From the NCBI GenBank assembly GCA_964345215.1, contig CAYFQH010000071.1, forward strand, positions 1 to 7,466: a stretch of DNA of 7,466 bases, written 5' to 3'. This document shows, one piece after another, positions 6,303 to 7,466 of the stretch (positions are counted from its first letter, which is position 1; every line of letters starts with the position of its first letter). The stretch comes from CAYFQH01 sp964345215. GTDB taxonomy: Bacteria > Bacillota > Clostridia > Christensenellales > Aristaeellaceae. Position numbers and translations under genes: made by a program. The notes beneath the pieces were generated by a model that was not told the DNA's origin, searched no databases, and saw only the letters and a list, made by a program, of their open reading frames with translations.

Positions 6303-6308
6303 AAGGAG
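6303..6308 (+). promoter_or_regulatory. Ribosome binding site of the HAD gene, long spacing
   Basis: AAGGAG is an excellent Shine-Dalgarno core but ends 13 bases before the ATG at 6322, longer than the usual 5-10. No closer in-frame start exists, and the protein begins correctly for its family at 6322. A T6 run fills much of the spacer. Confidence 0.55.
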
Positions 6309-6321
6309 TTTTTTATCATCA

Positions 6322-7179
6322 ATGGATAAAATTAAATTAATTGTAACCGATATGGACGGCACCTTCCTGCACCACGAAAATACGGTTTCCAGGGGCAACC
6401 GCCAAGCTTTTTGGGATGCCTGGGACCAGGGCATCCACCTGGCCATTTGCTCGGGCCGCTCCCCTAAGGATGTAAGGGACATCATTAAAAAAGAAGATTT
6501 GCCCCCTTGCTATGTGTTGGGTTACAATGGGGCCCACTGTGTAAACCCCAAGGGCGAACGGCTGGCCCTCCATTATATGGAACCCTTGGCTGTAGCCCGG
6601 TGCGGCGACATTTTTGAAAAAGAGAAAGTAGTCTACGGCATCATGAACGAAAACCGCCTTGCCTTAAACCGTGACCCAGAGGAAGAAACGGTAGCCAACC
6701 GGGCCAGCATGCGCTTTACAAAAAAAGCCTGGACAAAAATCACCTGGGACAGGGAAACCTTTGAGCTGGCCCGCAGCGAAGGGGCATGTAAGCTCATTTA
6801 TATCGACCGCCGGCCCGGAGGGCACCTGGAGCGGATTCGGGCACAAATTGCTGGTATTAAAGGCCTTAGCATCATGAGCAGCTGGCACGACAATATTGAA
6901 ATTATGCCCTTTGGGGTTAACAAGGGTACGGCCACTAAAGAGCTGGCCGACCAGCTGCACATTGGTGCCCCGCATATTTTGGCCCTGGGGGACCAGGAAA
7001 ATGACCTTGAAATGCTAGCATACGCTGGTTATGGCGTGGCCATGGAAAACGCAATAGACAAGGTGAAGGCCGTGGCCAAGTATCAAACCGGCCACCACCA
7101 AAATGACGGGGTAGCCCAGGCCATTTACCGCTATGCCCTTGAAGAAAGGCCCCTTAAAAAAGCCCAGAGCTACCTATAA
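6322..7179 (+). CDS. Cof-type HAD superfamily phosphatase (HAD-IIB)
   Basis: This is a cytosolic Mg2+-dependent phosphatase of the HAD superfamily. Family members hydrolyse sugar phosphates, flavin or PLP-type phosphates; the substrate cannot be read from sequence. It has 285 residues, typical for Cof/YidA-like proteins. Motif I is DMDGTF with nucleophile D10 and acid/base D12. Motif II is CSGR with S44. Motif III lysine is K201 in GVNKG. Motif IV is GDQEND with D224 and D228. The long insert between motifs II and III (about 85-190) is the C2-type cap that selects substrate, and it includes YIDRRPGG. All catalytic residues are present. The start at 6322 places the nucleophile at residue 10, as expected. 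It follows two stem-loops after the unknown gene, so it is probably transcribed separately, although I found no clear promoter. Confidence 0.93.
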   Translation: MDKIKLIVTDMDGTFLHHENTVSRGNRQAFWDAWDQGIHLAICSGRSPKDVRDIIKKEDLPPCYVLGYNGAHCVNPKGERLALHYMEPLAVARCGDIFEKEKVVYGIMNENRLALNRDPEEETVANRASMRFTKKAWTKITWDRETFELARSEGACKLIYIDRRPGGHLERIRAQIAGIKGLSIMSSWHDNIEIMPFGVNKGTATKELADQLHIGAPHILALGDQENDLEMLAYAGYGVAMENAIDKVKAVAKYQTGHHQNDGVAQAIYRYALEERPLKKAQSYL

Positions 7180-7378
7180 AGGGCCTAAAAGGCAACATCT
7201 CGCAAGTGGGCTACAATCAAATGGCAGTTTTTTTTAGGTAAAGCATCGCCAAAAACCTTCGGCATCCTAGGGCGATTTCCGTGCTTTTCCCCTTGTTTTG
7301 CCCAAGAAGCCCCTGCCCCCTTGATAAGCCCTCCTTTTGCGCAGTGTTTCTCTAAAATCAAATCAAATGTTTATACCG
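7180..7378. other. Downstream intergenic stretch with inverted repeats
   Basis: This stretch contains no convincing gene. It has GCCT-AAA-AGGC just after the HAD stop codon (7183-7193), a T8 run (7228-7235) not preceded by a clear stem, and ATCGCC (7245-7250) paired with GGCGAT (7271-7276) around a 20-base loop. A nine-base direct repeat AATCAAATG occurs at 7215-7223 and 7361-7369. Part of it is likely the 3' untranslated region of the HAD message. A small RNA is possible but not shown. Confidence 0.35.
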
Positions 7379-7409
7379 TTTCGGGGAGAGATTCCCGGAA
7401 TTTTTGTTT
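7379..7409 (+). terminator. Intrinsic terminator-like stem-loop
   Basis: TTTCGGG (7379-7385) pairs with CCCGGAA (7394-7400) over seven pairs, one of them G-U, around the eight-base loop GAGAGATT. It is followed at once by TTTTTGTTT. This is the most terminator-like structure in the window by layout. It lies 200 bases past the HAD stop codon, so it could end a long HAD transcript or a short RNA made from the gap. An open reading frame also runs through it, which is a competing reading. Confidence 0.5.
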
Positions 7410-7466
7410 ATCCTTATGAAAACCCTTATGATAAATCCCAGGGGTATGTTTCAAAGCTAAGGGCGC

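Noticed and set aside
7418..7459. Short frame ATG AAA ACC CTT ... TAA near the right edge
   Set aside because: Only 14 codons or so, with no ribosome binding site, and it overlaps the other edge frame.

Overview
The window holds four complete protein-coding genes, all on the + strand, separated by short intergenic stretches: a replicative DNA polymerase III alpha subunit (dnaE), a branched-chain amino acid aminotransferase (ilvE), a 332-residue protein I do not recognise, and a Cof-type HAD phosphatase. The DnaE type (intact PHP metal site, internal clamp motif, OB fold), the long BCAT form, the Cof-type HAD and purine-rich Shine-Dalgarno sites all suggest Bacillota, most likely class Clostridia, with mid-range GC. 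The taxon is an inference from protein flavour, not a demonstrated fact.

Layout. Bases 1-123 are an AT-rich upstream region with two overlapping sigma-A-type promoter candidates and a good ribosome binding site for dnaE (124-3663). The 259-base gap after dnaE contains a possible pseudoknot, a perfect 7-bp inverted repeat, a TTG-initiated 31-codon frame encoding a basic, then hydrophobic, peptide, and a -10-like box close to ilvE (3923-4990). The next gap (4991-5180) has several small hairpins and a possible 37-codon frame ahead of the unknown gene (5181-6179, alternative start 5133). Two stem-loops with T-rich tails at 6165-6232 probably end that transcript. The HAD gene (6322-7179) follows, and the last 287 bases hold hairpins, a terminator-like stem-loop at 7379-7409 and no confident gene.

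How the genes work together. DnaE copies DNA. IlvE does the last step of Leu/Ile/Val synthesis, or the first step of their breakdown. The HAD protein is probably a sugar-phosphate or cofactor phosphatase. I see no pathway linking the four. They look like separate housekeeping units with gaps of roughly 140-260 bases, not one tight operon. I found no tRNA, rRNA, CRISPR array, transposase, T-box leader or defence system. The points most worth checking are the unknown 332-aa protein, the possible small membrane peptide between dnaE and ilvE, the overlapping dnaE promoters, and the conflict at the right edge between a terminator-like hairpin and an open frame.
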